Assembly: GCF_026340675.1 (NCBI RefSeq)
Contig: NZ_JAPEOX010000001.1
Coordinates: forward strand, 5,022,001 to 5,086,000
Direction of reading: 5' to 3'
From: Streptomyces sp. NBC_01264
GTDB taxonomy: Bacteria; Actinomycetota; Actinomycetes; Streptomycetales; Streptomycetaceae
Length of the DNA: 64,000 bases
The notes under the pieces were generated by a model. That model was given only the letters and a program-made list of their open reading frames with translations, searched no databases and had not been told where the DNA came from. Each line of letters begins with the position of its first letter. Within the stretch, counting starts at the first letter, position 1. Below, one piece after another: positions 43,318-52,397 of this stretch. The position numbers and the translations under genes were made by a program.

Positions 43318-45450
43318 GTGCGCACGCTACTCATCGACAACTACGACTCTTTTACGTACAACCTGTTCCACCTTCTGACCGAGGTTAACGGCACGGAGCC
43401 GGAAGTCGTCCGCAACGACGATCCGCACTGGAGGCCCGCTCACCTGGCCGCCTTCGACAACATCGTCGTCTCGCCGGGGCCGGGAACCCCCGGCCGGACC
43501 GCCGACTTCGGTATCTGCGCAGAGACCATCCAGCGGACTGACCTGCCGCTGCTGGGCATCTGCCTCGGACACCAGGGGATCGGCCTGATGCACGGCGCCA
43601 CCGTGGACCGCGCGCCGCAGCCGCGCCACGGGCGCACCTCGCCCGTCCTCCACGAAGGCACCGGCCTGTTCGCCGGACTGCCCTCGCCGATGGAGGTGGT
43701 GCGGTATCACTCGCTCGCCGTGACCGACCTGCCCGACGAGCTGGAGGCCACCGCATGGACTCCGGACGGAATACTGATGGGGCTGCGGCACCGTACGCGC
43801 CCGATGTGGGGCGTGCAGTTCCACCCCGAGTCGATCTGCAGTGAGTACGGCAAGGAACTGCTGGCGAATTTCGCCCGGTTGAGCAGGACGTACGGAGCAC
43901 ACCGCGCGGTGCCCGCACCCGCGCCGGTACCCGCGCCGCCCGTACTCGCGCCTACGCCTGCGCCCGTGCCCGCTGCACCGTCCGAGCCCGCGCCGACCCG
44001 TGAGCTCAGGCTGCTCACCAGCCGCGTGACCACCGACTGGGACACCGAGGCCGTCTACGACCGGCTCTTCCGGGGCAACGACCACGCCTACTGGCTGGAC
44101 AGCAGCCGGCCCGGAGCCGATCGCGGCCGGTTCTCCGTCATGGGCGACGCCACCGGCCCGCTCGCCCGGGTGGCCACGGCCGACGTGTGGAGCAGGGTCG
44201 TCACCGTGGAGTCGCGGGGCGGCGACGGCGGACTCGTCGCGGGCCCCTTCATGGAGTGGCTCGACCGGGACCTGCGCTCGATCCGTACCGAGCTCCCCAC
44301 CGGGGACGAGGAGTTGCCCTTCGACTTCGCCCTCGGCTGGGTCGGCTACCTCGGCTACGAGCTGAAGGCCGAGTGCGGCGGCGATCTCGTGCACCGCTCG
44401 CCCGTGGCCGACGCCACGATGGTCTTCGCCGACCGGGCCCTGGTCTTCGACCACGTCACGAACACCACCCATCTCCTCGCGCTCGCGGAGGGGGACGACG
44501 CCGAGGCCCGGCACTGGCTGACCGGGACCGAGGAGCGCCTCGCGCGCCTCGCGGGCCTGCGGCTGCCGGCCCCCGAGACCGCCGGATCGGGCGGTGAGAT
44601 CCGGCTGCGCCACGACCGCGCCGCCTACCTGGACCTCATCGACACCTGCCTGGAGGAGATCACCGCGGGGGAGACCTACGAGGTCTGCCTGACCAACATG
44701 GCGGAGTCCGACACCACCGTCGACCCCTGGACCGCGTACCGCGCGATGCGGCGCACCAGCCCCGCGCCGTTCGCCGCCCTCCTCCAGTTCGGTGAGCTGT
44801 CGGTGCTCAGCAGCTCGCCCGAGCGGTTCCTGCGGGTCTCCCGCGACGGGCTGATGGAGTCCTCGCCCATCAAGGGCACCCGCCCGCGCGGTGCCACTCC
44901 CGAGGAGGACGCAGCCCTGGTGGCGGACCTGCTGAGCGACGAGAAGGACCGCTCGGAGAACCTGATGATCGTCGACCTGGTCCGCAACGACCTCGGCCGC
45001 TGCGCGCTGCCGGGCTCGGTCGAGGCCGAAGACCTCTTCCGGGTGGAGCGCTACGCCACGGTCCATCAGCTGGTGAGCACCGTACGGGCGTGGAAGCGGC
45101 CGGAGTTGAGCGCGCTGGACTGTGTGCGCGCCGCGTTCCCCGGCGGCTCGATGACCGGCGCTCCCAAGATCCGCACCATGCAGATCATCGACCGTCTGGA
45201 GGCGGGCCCGCGCGGGGTGTACTCCGGAGCCATCGGCTACTTCTCGCTCTCCGGCGCCGCCGATCTGAGCATCGTGATCCGTACCGCGACGATCACGCCG
45301 GACCGGGTCCGGTACGGAGTCGGAGGGGCCGTGGTGGCCCTGTCCGACCCGCACACGGAGTACGAGGAGACGGCGGTCAAGGCTGCCCCGTTCCTGGCAC
45401 TGACGCAGGCCCGTTTCCCGGAGAGGCAGCGGCAGACGATCCGGTCCTGA
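43318..45450 (+). CDS. pabAB: Aminodeoxychorismate synthase, fused PabA-PabB
   Basis: This protein has 710 residues from a GTG with GGGGGAG upstream. The N-terminal glutamine amidotransferase (1-190) has the nucleophile in GICLGHQGIG and the HPES motif. A Pro/Ala linker (about 200-225) joins the chorismate-binding domain, which carries SPIKGTRPRG. The Lys of PIKGT is the mark of ADC synthase as opposed to anthranilate synthase (PIAGT). It should convert chorismate and glutamine to 4-amino-4-deoxychorismate. No ADC lyase is nearby. Its 3' end overlaps the opposite-strand gene by 74 bp. Confidence 0.92.
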   Translation: MRTLLIDNYDSFTYNLFHLLTEVNGTEPEVVRNDDPHWRPAHLAAFDNIVVSPGPGTPGRTADFGICAETIQRTDLPLLGICLGHQGIGLMHGATVDRAPQPRHGRTSPVLHEGTGLFAGLPSPMEVVRYHSLAVTDLPDELEATAWTPDGILMGLRHRTRPMWGVQFHPESICSEYGKELLANFARLSRTYGAHRAVPAPAPVPAPPVLAPTPAPVPAAPSEPAPTRELRLLTSRVTTDWDTEAVYDRLFRGNDHAYWLDSSRPGADRGRFSVMGDATGPLARVATADVWSRVVTVESRGGDGGLVAGPFMEWLDRDLRSIRTELPTGDEELPFDFALGWVGYLGYELKAECGGDLVHRSPVADATMVFADRALVFDHVTNTTHLLALAEGDDAEARHWLTGTEERLARLAGLRLPAPETAGSGGEIRLRHDRAAYLDLIDTCLEEITAGETYEVCLTNMAESDTTVDPWTAYRAMRRTSPAPFAALLQFGELSVLSSSPERFLRVSRDGLMESSPIKGTRPRGATPEEDAALVADLLSDEKDRSENLMIVDLVRNDLGRCALPGSVEAEDLFRVERYATVHQLVSTVRAWKRPELSALDCVRAAFPGGSMTGAPKIRTMQIIDRLEAGPRGVYSGAIGYFSLSGAADLSIVIRTATITPDRVRYGVGGAVVALSDPHTEYEETAVKAAPFLALTQARFPERQRQTIRS

Positions 45451-46399
45451 CGTCCCAGTCGTGCTGGAGGCGGGCGAGTTCCGCCGTCTCCAGCTCGGCC
45501 GCGACCCGGGAGGGGGAGACACCGAGCCGCTCCAGCGCGCCCAGCGCGCCCTTTCCCTCGTCCTTCCTCGTGAGCAGGGTGTCCCCGCTCAGGTTCGGCC
45601 GGCGCGCCGCCTCCTCCAGGGTGTCCACCGACAGCGCGAGCGCCGTGTTCCAGCCGATGAGCGCGCCCACGTCGGTGCCCCCGGTGGTCCACAACAGCCG
45701 TGGCTGCGGTGCCCCGTTGGCCCGCAGCACCCGCCACCAGCCCCCGGACAGCCGGTCCTCCCGGAGCCGGTACAGCGTGCGGGCGACGGCCAGACCCGCC
45801 GCGCCCCGGACCTCGTGGCCCGGGTCGACCCCCAGCCCGTCCAGCCGGGACTCGACCTCCGCGTCGAACACCCCCACCGGGAACGAGGCCACCATCAGGG
45901 CGTCGTCCAGCGACCGGCCGGACGCGAGCGAACGCTCCAGCCCGTCGACGTAGGCATCGAGCACCTCGGCGTACCGCCCGGCCGAGAAGACCATCGAGGC
46001 GTGCACCCCGATGCCCTCGGCCAGGCAGTCGGCCATGGTCTCCAGCCCCGCCGGGGTCGCGGGGATCCGTACGAGCACGTTGGGGCGCGCCAGTTGCCGG
46101 TGCAGGGCGCGGGCCGCGGACCGCAGCGCGTGCGCGTCGTGGGCCCACCGGGGGGACACCGGGACGGAGACGTGGCCGACGGCGCCGTCGGTCGCCTCGA
46201 ACACGGGCCGCAGCAGGTCGCAGGCCCGCTGGAGCAGCGCGAGGGTACTGCCCGGGGGCACCAGGGCGTTGTGGAAATGGGTGCCCAGCACCGGATGCCG
46301 GACGCTCGTCTCGAACTCCTCGGGGCCGTGCGCACTCAGCCACGGTGAGACGCCTTCGGACGCCAGTTGTTTCAGCAGGTCTCGCGCTTCTTGACTCAC
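45377..46399 (-). CDS. Transaldolase homologue lacking catalytic residues
   Basis: This protein has 340 residues from GTG 46399; GTG 46402 is adjacent. Alignment by eye with actinobacterial transaldolase is clear (LRPVFEATDGAVGHVSV, RPNVLVRIPATPAGLETM, GLERSLASG). The Schiff-base Lys of K-I/V-PAT is Arg (CGG codon), the Glu of S-I-E-V-D-P is Pro (VSVPVSPRW), and the N-terminal TSNPT motif is gone. It is therefore probably a pseudoenzyme, perhaps regulating carbon flow to erythrose 4-phosphate or binding a sugar phosphate. It stands alone, divergent from the DAHP synthase gene. Confidence 0.82.
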   Translation of the reverse strand: MSQEARDLLKQLASEGVSPWLSAHGPEEFETSVRHPVLGTHFHNALVPPGSTLALLQRACDLLRPVFEATDGAVGHVSVPVSPRWAHDAHALRSAARALHRQLARPNVLVRIPATPAGLETMADCLAEGIGVHASMVFSAGRYAEVLDAYVDGLERSLASGRSLDDALMVASFPVGVFDAEVESRLDGLGVDPGHEVRGAAGLAVARTLYRLREDRLSGGWWRVLRANGAPQPRLLWTTGGTDVGALIGWNTALALSVDTLEEAARRPNLSGDTLLTRKDEGKGALGALERLGVSPSRVAAELETAELARLQHDWDVRTGSSAAASPGNGPASVPGTGQP

Positions 46400-46700
46400 C
46401 ACGGTCCCGACCTTAGGTGTCCACGACTTGAGCCGTCCCTGAATGGTCGGCTCTGTGTCAGGTGCGTGCGGATCACCGCCTGAGACCCCCTGACGCGCGC
46501 GGACTTTAATGTGTGCACCGCCCGTCGATCCCATGGATCCGGGTAATGCGTCATGTCGAATTCCGGGCCGACGCGCCGACGTGACCGAAAATGTAGCCAC
46601 CTGACGAATCGGTGAATCTCTGGTGGTTGACTCATTCTTTTCTTCGCAGGCTTCTGGCTGCATCCGATGTCACGGCAGGTTCAGTACCGGGAGGTGCCAC
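46400..46700. promoter_or_regulatory. Divergent intergenic region, transaldolase-like / DAHP synthase
   Basis: This 301-bp gap is less GC-rich than its surroundings toward its right half (TTGACTCATTCTTTTCTTCG near 46627), with TTGACT as a possible -35 element for the DAHP synthase operon. A palindromic stretch GATCCCATGGATC lies at about 46527-46539. GGGAGG 6 bp before 46701 is the ribosome site. No open frame is supported. Confidence 0.5.
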
Positions 46701-47870
46701 ATGTACGGTGTCGCGCGCTTGAAATCAGCGCCGGCGGGCCAGCAGCCCGTTTGGCCAGACGAAGACGCCCTGGCGAATGCGAGGGCCGAAATCGAGGACT
46801 CGGCCGCTCTTGTTCGCGCGGAGGACGTCGAGACCCTGCGGGTCCTGCTGGCCGCGGCCTCGCGGGGCGAGGTGCAGATCGTCCAGGGCGGGGACTGCGC
46901 CGAGGACCCCGCCGAGTGCTCCCCCGGATACGTGGCCCGCAAGGCGGCGCTCCTGGACGTGCTGGCCGGCGTCATGAAGACGCGCTCGCTCAAGCCCGTC
47001 CTGCGGGTGGGCCGGCTCGCGGGGCAGTTCGGCAAGCCCCGGTCCAACAACACCGAGATCGTCCAGGGCGTCGAACTCCCGGTGTACCGCGGTCACATGG
47101 TCAACAGCCCGGAACCCGACGCCGAGCTGCGCCGGCCCGACCCGCAGCGGCTGGTCACCGGCTACCGTGCGGCCGCCGGCGCCATGCGGACGCTGGGCTG
47201 GCACGGCGAGCGGCGGCCCTCCGTGGCCGAGGCCCCGGTGTGGACCAGCCACGAGGCCCTGCTGCTGGACTACGAGGTCCCGATGCTGCGCACCCAGCCC
47301 GACGGCTCGGTGCTGCTCACCTCGACGCACTGGCCCTGGATCGGCGAGCGCACGCGCGAGCTGGACGGCGCCCACGTCGAGCTGTTCGCGTCCATCTCCA
47401 ACCCCGTCGCCACCAAGGTCGGCCCGAAGATGACCCCGGCCGAGCTGGTCGAGCTGTGCGGCCGCCTCGACCCGCAGCGCGAGCCGGGACGGCTGACGCT
47501 GATTTCCCGGATGGGGGCGGGCACGGCTGCCGAAAAGCTGCCGGAACTGGTCCGCGCGGTCCGCGAGGCCGGGCACCCCGTGCTCTGGATGTGCGACCCC
47601 ATGCACGGAAACACCGTCAGTGCGCCCGGCGGCTACAAGACCCGCTACACCACGGTCGTCGTGCGCGAGGTCGAGGAATTCCAGGCGGCCGTCGTCGACA
47701 ACGGCGGAGTCGCGGCCGGACTTCATCTGGAAACCACTCCCGACGCCGTGCACGAATGCGTGCGCGACGAATACCACGTCAGCGAGCTGGGCGAGAAGTA
47801 CACCTCGTTCTGCGACCCGCGCCTCAATTCCGACCAGGCTGTCGAAGTCGTATCCGCCTGGCGCGGCTGA
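46701..47870 (+). CDS. Class II (plant/PhzC-type) DAHP synthase
   Basis: This protein has 389 residues from the ATG at 46701, chosen for its strong GGGAGG site. The motifs QIVQGGDCAED, LRVGRLAGQFGKPRS, LTSTHWPWIGER, WMCDPMHGN and TSFCDPRLN are those of class II 3-deoxy-7-phosphoheptulonate synthase. The primary enzyme is about 450 residues with regulatory extensions; this shorter form matches PhzC-like cluster-specific enzymes that escape amino acid feedback. It condenses PEP and erythrose 4-phosphate, the entry to the shikimate pathway, and starts the operon of the aminobenzoate genes. Confidence 0.92.
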   Translation: MYGVARLKSAPAGQQPVWPDEDALANARAEIEDSAALVRAEDVETLRVLLAAASRGEVQIVQGGDCAEDPAECSPGYVARKAALLDVLAGVMKTRSLKPVLRVGRLAGQFGKPRSNNTEIVQGVELPVYRGHMVNSPEPDAELRRPDPQRLVTGYRAAAGAMRTLGWHGERRPSVAEAPVWTSHEALLLDYEVPMLRTQPDGSVLLTSTHWPWIGERTRELDGAHVELFASISNPVATKVGPKMTPAELVELCGRLDPQREPGRLTLISRMGAGTAAEKLPELVRAVREAGHPVLWMCDPMHGNTVSAPGGYKTRYTTVVVREVEEFQAAVVDNGGVAAGLHLETTPDAVHECVRDEYHVSELGEKYTSFCDPRLNSDQAVEVVSAWRG

Positions 47871-47898
47871 GACTGAAATAGAGAGAGGCGTTCCCGTC

Positions 47899-48669
47899 AT
47901 GGAAGGAAAAATCGCTCTCGTCACCGGAGCGGCCGGCGGTATAGGCGCGGCCATTGTCCGCGCACTGGCCGCCCTGGGCGTCCGGGTGGCCGCGGTCGAC
48001 ATGGACGCGACCCGGCTGCGCGACCTGGCCAAGTCGGTGACCGAGGAAGGAGGCCGCGTCGAAGCGTTCCCGGGCGACGTCACCTCCAGCGCGGACGTCG
48101 AGGCGCTGGTGGACGACGTGGAGGCGCTCGTGGGCCCCCTCGACTTCCTCGTCAACGCCGCCGGAGTGCTCCGGCTCGCCGAGGCCCGTGCCCTCACCGA
48201 CCAGGAGTGGAGCACGACGTTCGCGGTCAACACCACGGGCGTGTTCCTCGTGTCGCGCTCCGTCGTCAACCGCATGGTGCCGCGCGGACGCGGGGCGATC
48301 GTCACGATCGCCTCCAACTCCGCGGGCACCGCACGGACGGAGATGGCCGCGTACGCCGCTTCGAAGGCGGCCGCGACCATGTTCACCAAGTGTCTGGGCC
48401 TGGAGGTCGCCAAGTTCGGGATCCGCGCCAACATCGTGGCGCCGGGATCCACGGACACCCCGATGCTCACCTCGATGTGGCAGGACGAGAGCAGTGCGAA
48501 GGCCTCCATCGAAGGGGTGCCGGGCTCCTACCGCGTCGGCATCCCGCTCGGCAAGATCGCCCGCCCTGAGGACGTCGCCGAGGCGGTCGTCTTCCTGCTC
48601 TCCGACAAGGCCGCGCACATCACGATGCACGACCTCACCGTGGACGGCGGTGCGGCCCTCGGTGCCTGA
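47899..48669 (+). CDS. SDR, 2,3-dihydro-3-hydroxyanthranilate (EntA-like) dehydrogenase
   Basis: This protein has 256 residues. It has the NAD motif [11 protein letters not shown], the Ser in IASNSAGT, and the active site Y-A-A-S-K ([13 protein letters not shown]), all intact. The wording [13 protein letters not shown] and STDTPM resembles EntA/DhbA, which oxidises dihydroxy-dihydrobenzoate. Sitting between DAHP synthase and the PhzD-like hydrolase, it most likely aromatises dihydro-3-hydroxyanthranilate to 3-hydroxyanthranilate with NAD+. The substrate is inferred from neighbours. Confidence 0.85.
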   Translation: MEGKIALVTGAAGGIGAAIVRALAALGVRVAAVDMDATRLRDLAKSVTEEGGRVEAFPGDVTSSADVEALVDDVEALVGPLDFLVNAAGVLRLAEARALTDQEWSTTFAVNTTGVFLVSRSVVNRMVPRGRGAIVTIASNSAGTARTEMAAYAASKAAATMFTKCLGLEVAKFGIRANIVAPGSTDTPMLTSMWQDESSAKASIEGVPGSYRVGIPLGKIARPEDVAEAVVFLLSDKAAHITMHDLTVDGGAALGA

Positions 48670-48727
48670 GACCGGTGTGACCAGTCGACCAACCGTCAAC
48701 GAGACCGTGAACGAGAGGGAGAAACGT

Positions 48728-49402
48728 ATGGCAGGCATACCTGCGATCAGCCCGTATCCGATGCCCTCGGCAGCCGACCTGCCCGCCACCGCCGTCGACT
48801 GGGAAGTCGACCCGGACCGCGCCGTACTGCTGGTGCACGACCTGCAGAAGTACTTCCTGACCGCCTTCCCCGCGGGTGAACAGCCCGTCGTGGACCTGAC
48901 CCGCAACGCCGGAGAACTGCGCGTACGCGCGGCGGCGCTCGGCATTCCGGTCGCCTACACGGCGCAGCCCGGCGGCATGACCCCCCAGGAGCGCGGCCTG
49001 CTCGCGGACTTCTGGGGCCCGGGCATGCGGCCGAGCCCCGAACACCGCCAGGTCGTGGACCCGGTGGCGCCGGCCGCCGGGGACTGGATGCTCACCAAGT
49101 GGCGCTACAGCGCCTTCTTCAAGACCGATCTGCTGGAGCGGATGCGCGCACAGGGCCGCGACCAGCTGATCATCTGCGGCGTGTACGCCCACGTGGGCGT
49201 CCTGATGACGGCGGTGGAGGCCTTCACCAACGACATCCAGCCCTTCCTGGTCGCCGATGCCATCGCCGACTTCAGCTGGGCGGAGCACCGGATGACGCTG
49301 GAGTACGCGGCCGGCCGGTGCGCCGCCCTGACCACCACGAAGCAGCTCCTCACGGCCCTCCCGGACCGGGTGGACGCGTACGCGGAAAGGGTTTCGGCAT
49401 GA
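48728..49402 (+). CDS. PhzD-type isochorismatase
   Basis: This protein has 224 residues. It has the catalytic Asp D38 in [11 protein letters not shown], the Lys in [10 protein letters not shown] (K124), and [13 protein letters not shown] followed by [16 protein letters not shown], where the usual nucleophilic Cys of cysteine hydrolases is absent, as in PhzD and EntB. The block reads like PhzD, which cleaves the enolpyruvyl ether of ADIC to give dihydro-3-hydroxyanthranilate and pyruvate. The EntB carrier domain is absent. Its stop overlaps the ADIC synthase start (ATGA). Confidence 0.92.
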   Translation: MAGIPAISPYPMPSAADLPATAVDWEVDPDRAVLLVHDLQKYFLTAFPAGEQPVVDLTRNAGELRVRAAALGIPVAYTAQPGGMTPQERGLLADFWGPGMRPSPEHRQVVDPVAPAAGDWMLTKWRYSAFFKTDLLERMRAQGRDQLIICGVYAHVGVLMTAVEAFTNDIQPFLVADAIADFSWAEHRMTLEYAAGRCAALTTTKQLLTALPDRVDAYAERVSA

Positions 49403-51282
49403 CCGAGGACCAGCTGGGCCGGATCCTGGGCGACCGGCCGCCGGCCTTCGCGCTGATCCACCGCCCGGAGACCGTTCCCACCGGTCGGCTCGACCTGTTC
49501 CTCGGGTCGTTCACCGAGGCCGCGACACTGGCCGACGTACCCCTCGGCGAGGTGGTGGAGGGCGGTGGCGCGCGTCAGGACGTACTCACCCTGATCCCGT
49601 ACCGGCAGCTCGCCGAGCGCGGCTTCGAGGCACCGGACGACAGCACCCCGCTGCTCGCCATGGTGATCGACGAGCAGACGCAGGTGCCGCTCGACGCCGT
49701 GCTGCGGCAGATCCCCGACGGACCCGTCCACCTCGTACCCGGCGGCGACTTCGACATCGACGACGACACGTACGCCGAAACGGTCCGCCGTGTCATCGCG
49801 GACGAGATCGGCACCGGCGAGGGCGCCAACTTCGTGCTGAAGCGCTCGTTCGTGGCCGACGTCGGCGACTACTCCGTCGCCACGGCGCTGCGGATCTTCC
49901 GCCGGCTGCTGGAGCGGGAGACCGGCGCGTACTGGACCTTCGTCGTGCACACCGGCGACCGCACCCTCGTCGGCGCCTCTCCCGAGCGCCACATGAGCGT
50001 GGCGGGCGGCCGGGCCGTGATGAACCCCATCAGCGGCACCTACCGCTTCCCCGCCTCGGGCCCCGAACTGCGCGGCGTCATGGACTTCCTCGCCGACCGC
50101 AAGGAGGCCGACGAGCTGTACATGGTCGTCGACGAGGAACTCAAGATGATGGCCCGGATCTGCGATTCGGGCGGCCGGGTCGTCGGGCCCTATCTGAAGG
50201 AGATGGCCCGGCTCGCGCACACCGAGTACTTCATCGAGGGCCGCACCTCCCGCGACCCGCGCGAGATCCTCCACGAGACGCTGTTCGCGCCGACGGTCAC
50301 CGGGTCCCCGCTGGAGAGCGCGGGCCGGGTCATCAAGAAGTACGAGCCGCAGGGACGCGGCTACTACAGCGGCGTGCTGGCCCTCATCGGCCAGGACGAG
50401 AACAGCGAGCGCACGCTGGACTCGGCGATCCTCATCCGGACCGCCGACATCGACGACGGGGGGCGGATGCGGATCGGCGTCGGCGCCACGCTCGTGCGCC
50501 ACTCCGACCCGCTGTCCGAGGTCGCCGAGACCCGCGCCAAGGCCTCCGGTCTGCTGGCCGTGTTCGAGGAGCCCGGACCGAGCAGGTTCGGCGACCACCC
50601 CGAGGTACGGGCGGCGCTCAGCCGGCGCAACGACACGATCGCCGGTTTCTGGCTGGACGACGAGGCCGACCGCGCCCGGCCGGTCGCGCTGCTCGCGGGC
50701 CGCAAGGTGCTGGTGGTCGACGCGGAGGACACCTTCACCGCGATGATCGGGCACCAACTGCGGGCCCTCGACGCGGAGGTCACCGTCAGCCGCTTCGACG
50801 AGCCCTACGACTTCGCCCCGTACGACCTCGTGGTCATGGGGCCGGGACCGGGCGACCCGCGGGAGGTGGACCACCCGAAGATCGCGCACCTGCGGGCCGC
50901 GGTCGACACCCTCCTCACGGAGCGGCGCCCGTTCCTCGCCGTCTGCCTCAGCCACCAGGTGCTCAGCACCAAGCTCGGTTTCGGCCTGCGGCGCAGGGAG
51001 CAGCCCAACCAGGGGGTGCAGCGGGAGATCGAGCTGTTCGGGCGGCGCGAGCGCGTCGGCTTCTACAACACCTTCGCGGCGCAGAGCGCCTCGGACACGG
51101 CCGAGGTGCCCGGCCTCGGCACGGTCCAGGTGTGCCGGGAGGCGGGGACCGGCGAGGTGCACGCGCTGCGCGGGCCCGGCTTCCGGTCGATGCAGTTCCA
51201 CGCCGAGTCGGTGCTCACGGAGGACGGCGTCCGCATCGTCGGCGAGGCCCTGGCCGGACTGCTGCAGGAGCAGCTCGTATGA
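49399..51282 (+). CDS. PhzE-type 2-amino-2-deoxyisochorismate (ADIC) synthase
   Basis: This protein has 627 residues. The chorismate-binding domain comes first (to about 430) with [10 protein letters not shown] and [11 protein letters not shown]; the glutamine amidotransferase follows (from about [16 protein letters not shown]) with [10 protein letters not shown] and [10 protein letters not shown]. This domain order and the PISGTYR motif identify PhzE, not PabB or TrpE. It turns chorismate and glutamine into ADIC. It is coupled on both sides by 4-nt overlaps, to the isochorismatase and to the small protein. Confidence 0.93.
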   Translation: MTEDQLGRILGDRPPAFALIHRPETVPTGRLDLFLGSFTEAATLADVPLGEVVEGGGARQDVLTLIPYRQLAERGFEAPDDSTPLLAMVIDEQTQVPLDAVLRQIPDGPVHLVPGGDFDIDDDTYAETVRRVIADEIGTGEGANFVLKRSFVADVGDYSVATALRIFRRLLERETGAYWTFVVHTGDRTLVGASPERHMSVAGGRAVMNPISGTYRFPASGPELRGVMDFLADRKEADELYMVVDEELKMMARICDSGGRVVGPYLKEMARLAHTEYFIEGRTSRDPREILHETLFAPTVTGSPLESAGRVIKKYEPQGRGYYSGVLALIGQDENSERTLDSAILIRTADIDDGGRMRIGVGATLVRHSDPLSEVAETRAKASGLLAVFEEPGPSRFGDHPEVRAALSRRNDTIAGFWLDDEADRARPVALLAGRKVLVVDAEDTFTAMIGHQLRALDAEVTVSRFDEPYDFAPYDLVVMGPGPGDPREVDHPKIAHLRAAVDTLLTERRPFLAVCLSHQVLSTKLGFGLRRREQPNQGVQREIELFGRRERVGFYNTFAAQSASDTAEVPGLGTVQVCREAGTGEVHALRGPGFRSMQFHAESVLTEDGVRIVGEALAGLLQEQLV

Positions 51283-51602
51283 AGGCGACGGTGGCCTGGT
51301 GGGATCTGGCCGGCTCGGGGCACAGCATCGAGTCGATGCGGTCGTACCTGCGTGACGAGGCGGTCGACCGGTTCGCGTCGGTCGAGGGTCTGCGGCTGAA
51401 GTTCTGGATCGCGGATCCGGGGACCGAGCGCTGGGGCGCGGTGCTGCTCTGGGAGTCCGCGGAGGCAGCGGCCCGGCCGCTCGCCCCGCGGGCGGCGGAG
51501 CTCATCGGGCGGGCACCGGTGCAGTACACGGTGTTCGACGTCGAGGCGACGGTCGAGGGCGTGCACACGCTGCCCGGGCTGCCGGGCCTGGGCCTGATCT
51601 GA
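51279..51602 (+). CDS. Small YdhR/ABM-like dimeric alpha-beta barrel protein
   Basis: This protein has 107 residues and its ATG overlaps the ADIC synthase stop. The pattern [14 protein letters not shown], then VEGLRLKFWIADPGTERWGAVLLWES and QYTVFDVEATVEG fits a ferredoxin-like antibiotic-biosynthesis-monooxygenase or YdhR fold, but the match is from pattern only. Such cofactor-free proteins oxidise phenolic or quinone substrates or just bind them. Coupling to phzE suggests a role on the hydroxyanthranilate product. Confidence 0.55.
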   Translation: MKATVAWWDLAGSGHSIESMRSYLRDEAVDRFASVEGLRLKFWIADPGTERWGAVLLWESAEAAARPLAPRAAELIGRAPVQYTVFDVEATVEGVHTLPGLPGLGLI

Positions 51603-51656
51603 GGACTGGTCCGAGGCCTGGTCGGAGTCCGGGGCCCGTACCGAGGGCGGCGGCGA

Positions 51657-51696
51657 AACGGCCCCTCACGACCCGTTCGGGTCGGGAGGGGCCGTT
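51657..51696. terminator. Bidirectional terminator between operon and AtaL-like gene
   Basis: AACGGCCCCTC and GAGGGGCCGTT (outer) with CGACCC/GGGTCG (inner) form a nearly perfect 40-bp hairpin with a short loop. It starts 55 bp after the small gene and covers the last codons of the convergent AtaL-like gene. Confidence 0.8.
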
Positions 51697-52175
51697 CGCG
51701 TCCCCGTCGTCCCGGGCTCCGTGGAGACCTGGCGCAGAACGGCCGTCATGGCGTCCAGCGTGCCGTGGAAGTCGTCGTCCAGGTGCCGCAGATACGGGTT
51801 CTGCTCCAGGACCGCGGCCGTCCTGTCCTCGGTCAGGGTGATGCTCAGCGTGAGGGTGAGCCGCCCCTCCCCGTCCTCGCCGATCTCGTTGCGTATCTCC
51901 GTGATGTCGGTGTGGTCCAGGTACCGGTAGACGATGCGTCCGGCGCTCTCCTGGGCGGTGACCCGCTGGAGGAACGTGTGCTGTCCGCGCCGGATCTCCC
52001 GGAGGAGTCCGTCCGCGTACCGATCGTGGATCCGGCATTCCGCGATGGCGGGCACATAGTCCGTCGGATGCTCCGCCTTGTGCAGCAGGGCCTGCCACAG
52101 CTTCTCCCGGGTGGGACCGCCATGACCTTCCTGACCTGCGTCGACGACCGGACGGGTCCACGAAAGCGTCAGCAT
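51666..52175 (-). CDS. AtaL-like SRPBCC family protein
   Basis: This protein has 169 residues from an ATG with AAAGGGAG upstream. REKLWQALLHKAEHPTDYVPAIAECRI and the ITEIRNEIGEDGEGRLTLTLSITL strands match the AtaL-like (DUF1857) branch of the START/SRPBCC fold, which makes a hydrophobic ligand cavity. Some cluster members are cyclases or aromatases; most are uncharacterised. It is divergent from the SDR-transketolase operon across 222 bp. Confidence 0.72.
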   Translation of the reverse strand: MLTLSWTRPVVDAGQEGHGGPTREKLWQALLHKAEHPTDYVPAIAECRIHDRYADGLLREIRRGQHTFLQRVTAQESAGRIVYRYLDHTDITEIRNEIGEDGEGRLTLTLSITLTEDRTAAVLEQNPYLRHLDDDFHGTLDAMTAVLRQVSTEPGTTGTRTAPPDPNGS

Positions 52176-52397
52176 TGATCTCCCTTTCGGTCGCTTACCG
52201 GCGTGCAGCCTCCGCCCGCCCGGCCGGGGTGTCAAAGGGGGGCCGCGCAGTCCGTCAGATGGATCCAGGACCTGACGAAGTGCCCCAAGTGCACTGCCCG
52301 GTCAGGCCCGTTTCCTTGCAAGGTGGCCGCTGGTCGAATGCGCTCGGCGCGAGCCGGCGCCTTCTCGGAGTCCCTGCGGAGAATCAGGAGAACACTG

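Noticed and set aside
47899..51282. 2,3-dihydroxybenzoate (catechol) siderophore genes
   Set aside because: The chorismate enzyme has a glutamine amidotransferase domain and PISGT motif, so it is an ADIC synthase and not an isochorismate synthase. The hydrolase has no carrier domain, and no adenylation or NRPS gene is present.
48728..51282. Enediyne-type benzoxazolinate route from ADIC
   Set aside because: That route keeps the enolpyruvyl group through an ADIC dehydrogenase. Here a PhzD-type hydrolase that removes it is coupled to the ADIC synthase, and no enediyne PKS is seen.
46701..51602. Phenazine biosynthesis cluster
   Set aside because: PhzC-, PhzD- and PhzE-like genes are present, but no phzF isomerase, phzA/B or phzG homologue is visible in the window, and an EntA-like dehydrogenase that would divert the intermediate to 3-hydroxyanthranilate is.
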